Source: Lachnospiraceae bacterium (GTDB lineage: Bacteria > Bacillota > Clostridia > Lachnospirales > Lachnospiraceae). Taken from it: 64,000 bases of DNA. A program made the translations under genes and the position numbers. The notes beneath the pieces were generated by a model. It saw only the letters and a list, made by a program, of their open reading frames with translations. It had not been told where the DNA came from and ran no database searches. The stretch covers positions 168,813 through 232,812 of the forward strand of contig JAAVZR010000016.1 of NCBI GenBank assembly GCA_022791755.1. The letters run 5' to 3'. Positions 60,731 to 64,000 of this stretch are shown here, piece by piece. Every line of letters starts with the position of its first letter. Position 1 is the first letter of the stretch.

Positions 60731-62530
60731 ATGGAACCAATCTCACGTAAGGACGTCCCGGTGGAGCTGACCTGGGACCTGTCCTCTATTTATGCAACAG
60801 AAGAAGAAATGTATGCGGATGTGGAAAAGCTGAAAGACTTAAGCGCGCGGATGGTGCGGGATTACAAAGGGAGGCTGAACAGTCCCCAGGCCATAGATGC
60901 CTGTCTAGATGATCTGAGGGAAGTGTACCGCCTGATCACGCTGACCGGTAACTACTGCGATCTGGCCGTCTCCGTGGATTATTACGACAGCTACAATCAG
61001 GAACGCAATGAGAAGCTCTGCCGGCTGACCGCGGAAATTTCCAGCAGTCTGAGCTTTATCGACAGTGAGATCATTGAGCAGGATGAGGCCGTGCTTCGGG
61101 AGGCGATTGCTCTGGCCACAAGCAACCGACTGTATCTGAAGAATATTCTGCGCAGCAAGCCCTACCAGCTCCATCCGGAGACGGAGCGCGCACTGGCAGC
61201 CCTGTCCCAGACCATGAATGCCCCTTATCAGATCTATAATATGGCCAAGCTGGCCGATATGAAATTTGATTCTTTCACCGCAGGGGGAAAAGAGTATCCC
61301 TTAGGCTATTCTCTCTTTGAGAATGACTATGAATACGAAAAAGATCCCGAAGTGCGCCGGGCAGCCTTTGCGGCCTTTTCCGATAAGATCCGTCAGTATG
61401 AGAATGTGACCGCGGCTGCCTACAATACCCAGGTGCAGACGGAGAAGACCATGGCGGATCTGAGAGGATTTGACTCCGTGTTTGACAGTCTGCTCTTTCC
61501 TCAGAAGGTGAGCCGGGAAATGTATGACCGTCAGATCAATCTGATCACGGAAAAACTGGCGCCTCATATGCGCAGATATGCCCGGCTGCTGAAAAAGATA
61601 CACGGACTGGATAAGATGACCTTTGCCGATCTGAAGATTGCCGTTGATCCGGAATACGATCCCAAGGTTACGGTGGAAGAATCCAGGGATTACGTGGAGA
61701 AGGGCCTGGCCATACTGGGCGAGGATTATGTGGAGATGGTAAGGGCAGCCTACCGCGACCGATGGGTGGATTTTGCGCAGAATGCGGGTAAATCTACAGG
61801 TGGTTTCTGTGCCAGCCCTTATGGGAAGAATTCCTTCATTCTGCTGTCCTGGAATAATCGCATGGCAGATGTCTTTACGCTGGCTCATGAGCTGGGACAT
61901 GCCGGACATTTCAAATCCTGCAACAGCGCCCAATCCTTTTTTGACACCTATGTGTCGACATATTTTGTAGAAGCGCCCTCCACCATGAATGAGCTTCTGA
62001 TGGCGCACTATCTGCTGAAGACGAATCCGGATCCCCGTTTCCGCCGCTGGGTGCTCTCCTGTATGATCGGCAACACCTACTATCACAATTTTGTCACTCA
62101 CCTGATGGAAGCGGCTTATCAGCGAAAGGTCTACGAGATTGTGGATAAAGGCGGCAGCGTCAATGCCGAAATCTTAAACCGCCTGATGCAGGAGACCCTG
62201 CAAAGCTTCTGGGGCGAGGAGGTGGAAATCTCCGAGGACGCCGCCCGTACCTGGATGCGTCAGCCTCATTACTATATGGGACTGTATTCCTACACATACA
62301 GTGCCGGACTGACCGTGGCTACCCAGGCGTGCAAGCGCATCGAGGCGGAGGGACAGCCCGCGGTGGAGGACTGGAAGAAGGTGCTGGCTGCCGGCAGCAC
62401 GCTGGATCCTGTGGGACTGGCCGCGCTGGCAGGAATTGATATCACCACGGATGCTCCCTTGCTGGATACCATTGCCTACATCGGTGAAATCATTGATGAG
62501 ATCGAGAGGCTGACAGAAGAACTGAAATAA
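60731..62530 (+). CDS. pepF: Oligoendopeptidase F
   Basis: 599 residues from ATG 60731, 8 bases after AAGGAGG; a TTG two codons upstream is in frame but too close. M3-family zinc site LAHELGHAGHF (H386, E387, H390) with the downstream Glu in VEAPSTMNE. The N-terminal helical half matches PepF (DLSSIYATEEEMYAD). Cuts peptides of 7-17 residues in the cytoplasm. A large imperfect hairpin lies beyond the stop. Confidence 0.96.
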   Translation: MEPISRKDVPVELTWDLSSIYATEEEMYADVEKLKDLSARMVRDYKGRLNSPQAIDACLDDLREVYRLITLTGNYCDLAVSVDYYDSYNQERNEKLCRLTAEISSSLSFIDSEIIEQDEAVLREAIALATSNRLYLKNILRSKPYQLHPETERALAALSQTMNAPYQIYNMAKLADMKFDSFTAGGKEYPLGYSLFENDYEYEKDPEVRRAAFAAFSDKIRQYENVTAAAYNTQVQTEKTMADLRGFDSVFDSLLFPQKVSREMYDRQINLITEKLAPHMRRYARLLKKIHGLDKMTFADLKIAVDPEYDPKVTVEESRDYVEKGLAILGEDYVEMVRAAYRDRWVDFAQNAGKSTGGFCASPYGKNSFILLSWNNRMADVFTLAHELGHAGHFKSCNSAQSFFDTYVSTYFVEAPSTMNELLMAHYLLKTNPDPRFRRWVLSCMIGNTYYHNFVTHLMEAAYQRKVYEIVDKGGSVNAEILNRLMQETLQSFWGEEVEISEDAARTWMRQPHYYMGLYSYTYSAGLTVATQACKRIEAEGQPAVEDWKKVLAAGSTLDPVGLAALAGIDITTDAPLLDTIAYIGEIIDEIERLTEELK

Positions 62531-62560
62531 TCGGCAAAAACCGTTTTGGTGCTGCCATAA

Positions 62561-62616
62561 AATACTCCTTTCGGGTGAGAAGCTCAAACTGGAATTTCCG
62601 CCCGAAGGGAGTTATT
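62561..62616 (+). terminator. Imperfect terminator-like hairpin after pepF
   Basis: AATACTCCTTTCGGGTG pairs with CGCCCGAAGGGAGTTATT with G-T pairs and one gap, a ~21-base loop and a CTTTC tail. Confidence 0.6.
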
Positions 62617-62724
62617 CTTTCCCGGGCGATTTTCGGTTTCTCATACAAGCGGTACAGGACATGTTTCCCGCTGTGGGAGCAGAACAGTAGAAATAATCAT
62701 ATCCCTATGCTATACTATCATTAG

Positions 62725-63079
62725 ACGCAGCTTTGGCGCGATAAACCTTATTCGGGAAGAAGATATGCCGCCCAAGCCTACGCTTGATACTGATATGGCA
62801 GAGTTCCGTCATATGCGGAATCTGATGATAAAGGTGCAGGATAAAGCGGTAAAAATCAAAAACTTGCGGGACAAAGTTCTGCCGCAGTTGAAACAGCAGC
62901 TTGCCGACAGACTGGATAAAATCCCTGATACACTCAAAGAGGACGGTTATCCCGATGTGCAGGTGTTTATGCGTACTTTCCGAGAAATGGAAAGCGTTGT
63001 GGAACAGTACAACCGTGACCTTGCGGAGTGGGAATATCAAATCAGCAGAAAACCGACAGCCACCGCAAAGACAGCGTAA
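62725..63079 (+). pseudogene. Remnant of a larger helical protein, possibly mobile-element derived
   Basis: An open frame whose sequence becomes protein-like from about 62735 (FGAINLIREEDMPPKP) and runs to TAA 63077-63079. It is rich in charged helices (KVQDKAVKIKNLRDKVLPQL), with a coiled-coil look. The first Met (62765) has no good ribosome site, and the frame stays open far upstream with random-looking sequence. That pattern suggests a 5'-truncated gene. The charged tail resembles the C termini of mobilisation/relaxase proteins, but I cannot name the family. It marks the start of an AT-richer stretch after pepF. Confidence 0.4.
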
Positions 63080-63165
63080 GAAATCCATTGACAGAGATAG
63101 CCGATAGGCATTGAAACAAATCCACAAGGCACTTTTCTTGCCTTATGGTCTTACATATATCAGAA

Positions 63166-63199
63166 AACACTCTTCAAAATTCTCATCTTGAAGAGTGTT
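63166..63199. terminator. Terminator between convergent genes at the acquired segment
   Basis: AACACTCTTCAA pairs perfectly with TTGAAGAGTGTT (12 bp). It ends the minus-strand PadR operon and may serve the plus-strand remnant too. Confidence 0.8.
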
Positions 63200-63224
63200 A
63201 TTTCTTCCTATAGACTTCATAAGT

Positions 63225-63317
63225 TTATTTCCTTTTTTTATTAAAAAACGCGCAACTAACAGCCACAAATAATCCCAACAGAATCCATGGGAATGCTGAT
63301 TGAAAAAACTCATACAT
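63225..63317 (-). CDS. 30-residue membrane miniprotein
   Basis: MYEFFQSAFPWILLGLFV, then a short hydrophobic remainder and a KKRK end, stop TAA at 63225-63227. One membrane helix. GGGGG lies 9 bases before the ATG on the minus strand. It is 23 bases downstream of the DUF2812 gene on the same strand, so part of that operon. Tiny proteins like this are often missed; function unknown. Confidence 0.6.
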   Translation of the reverse strand: MYEFFQSAFPWILLGLFVAVSCAFFNKKRK

Positions 63318-63340
63318 TTATGTGTGCCCCCTTTCTTATA

Positions 63341-63877
63341 TTATTTTCTGTCGCTTTTATACTGACTATATTTCACAAAGAATATGGCGAATATCACAAT
63401 GTACGTAGTTAAAACACCACCAATAAATGTAGCTATAAAATAATTGCGTGCGTCAAACAAGTTAGTAAGAAACTGCGGTAACAATACAAGAAAAAATATA
63501 ATCAACAGTGGTAACATTCTTCCTTTTAATACCCGTTGCATCATCTGAAGTCTTGATTCATCATCGCAAAAAATTTCTTCTGCTATACCGTCATCAGAAA
63601 CAACTTTTCTAAAATAACTGTAACCAAAATAATCCTGTATGTATTCCCAACCGCAATCATCGAACATTTTCAAATATTCATCTTTATGAGCAAGTCCATC
63701 TTTGTTATAATCCAGTTGATAGACCACATCTTGGGGAAGGCATTTTTCAAAATGGTACATTCCCAAGCCCGTTAACTTAACAAATTTCCAACCTGCTTTG
63801 TGCATTTCTCTTAAATAATCTTGTTCTTTTTCATATTCAAATATTGTAAACCATTTGAATTCTTTTTTTACTTCCAT
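63341..63877 (-). CDS. DUF2812-domain membrane protein
   Basis: 178 residues: an N-terminal cytoplasmic DUF2812 domain (FTIFEYEKEQDYLREMHKAG, then the YFR motif) and two C-terminal membrane helices (residues ~122-140 and 147-168). The family is nearly always next to a PadR regulator, as here, and its role is unknown. AGGAGG lies 7 bases before the ATG. It begins one base after the PadR stop, so it is translationally coupled. The gene is AT-rich compared with the rest of the window. Confidence 0.88.
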   Translation of the reverse strand: MEVKKEFKWFTIFEYEKEQDYLREMHKAGWKFVKLTGLGMYHFEKCLPQDVVYQLDYNKDGLAHKDEYLKMFDDCGWEYIQDYFGYSYFRKVVSDDGIAEEIFCDDESRLQMMQRVLKGRMLPLLIIFFLVLLPQFLTNLFDARNYFIATFIGGVLTTYIVIFAIFFVKYSQYKSDRK

Positions 63878-63878
63878 T

Positions 63879-64000
63879 CTACATTTCCTCCTGAGCTATC
63901 TTATATAAGCGTTCAATTCGTTTCCGTTCAAGCTGTAAAACTTCTAATCCTAAATCCGTGATTTGATATATCTTTCGTTTATCTTCTTCACGAATAAAAC
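63879..64000 (-). CDS. PadR-family regulator, C-terminal end (5' part outside window)
   Basis: The last ~40 codons are visible: FIREEDKRKIYQITDLG and a final helix ERKRIERLYKIAQ. The pattern (wing strand REE..KRK.Y.IT..G followed by a helix) is the PadR winged-helix end. The full family is ~105-180 residues. It probably represses its own operon with DUF2812 and the miniprotein. Confidence 0.85.
   Translation of the reverse strand, partial: FIREEDKRKIYQITDLGLEVLQLERKRIERLYKIAQEEM

Noticed and set aside
1..64000. Search for tRNA and rRNA genes
   Set aside because: No T-arm (GGTTCGA-type) with a matching acceptor stem and no rRNA-like stretch were found by eye.

Overview
The window looks like chromosomal DNA of a spore-forming Clostridia species, most likely Lachnospiraceae. 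Supporting this are a type III glutamine synthetase, spoIIID behind a sigma-E-type promoter and close to an MreB/Mbl gene, a recD2-comF pair beside rpmG-secE-nusG-rplKAJL, strong AGGAGG ribosome sites, and several TTG/GTG starts. The genus cannot be fixed from sequence alone. No rRNA, tRNA, CRISPR array or intact transposon was seen. Most of the window is moderately GC-rich. The last ~1.3 kb is visibly AT-richer and looks acquired.

Layout. 1-4.7 kb: end of glnN, two tiny related ORFs in a duplicated intergenic unit, a zinc-ribbon membrane protein, a TPM-domain protein and a cyclophilin. 4.8-8.2 kb: a GH25/SH3b wall hydrolase, a HAD phosphatase and a small membrane protein. 8.2-21.4 kb: a LacI regulator divergent from a ten-gene sugar locus (fused ABC ATPase, two permeases, binding protein, two nucleoside-hydrolase-like paralogs, split transketolase, FGGY kinase, FucI/AraA-type isomerase). 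Together these suggest uptake of a pentoside or nucleoside, cleavage, isomerisation, phosphorylation and entry into the pentose phosphate pathway.

21.7-39.6 kb: a murein-recycling island. It has two signal-less serine beta-lactamase-fold hydrolases, an Ala-Glu epimerase, an OppABCDF importer, an NlpC/P60 peptidase, an M19 dipeptidase and a CPBP protease. These are followed by a GNAT-anmK-nagZ operon divergent from a MurR/RpiR regulator and nagB. MurQ and NagA are not present here. 39.6-40.5 kb is a gene-free stretch with two 148-bp hairpin elements in opposite orientation. Their 31-bp arms differ in sequence but keep pairing, which makes them the most unusual feature of the window.

40.5-50 kb: yqeY, a heterodimeric ABC exporter, MOSC, SDR, a TrxB-like reductase, cutC and a hybrid histidine kinase. 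A 64-65-bp triple-hairpin repeat occurs at two places here. 50.3-62.5 kb: spoIIID, a CmpB-like membrane protein, mreB/mbl, recD2, comF, then rpmG-secE-nusG-rplK-rplA and rplJ-rplL with an L10 leader. After rplL the usual rpoB is absent; an FMN-binding lipoprotein and pepF follow instead. 62.7-64 kb: a probable mobile-element remnant and a convergent PadR-DUF2812-miniprotein operon that runs off the window.
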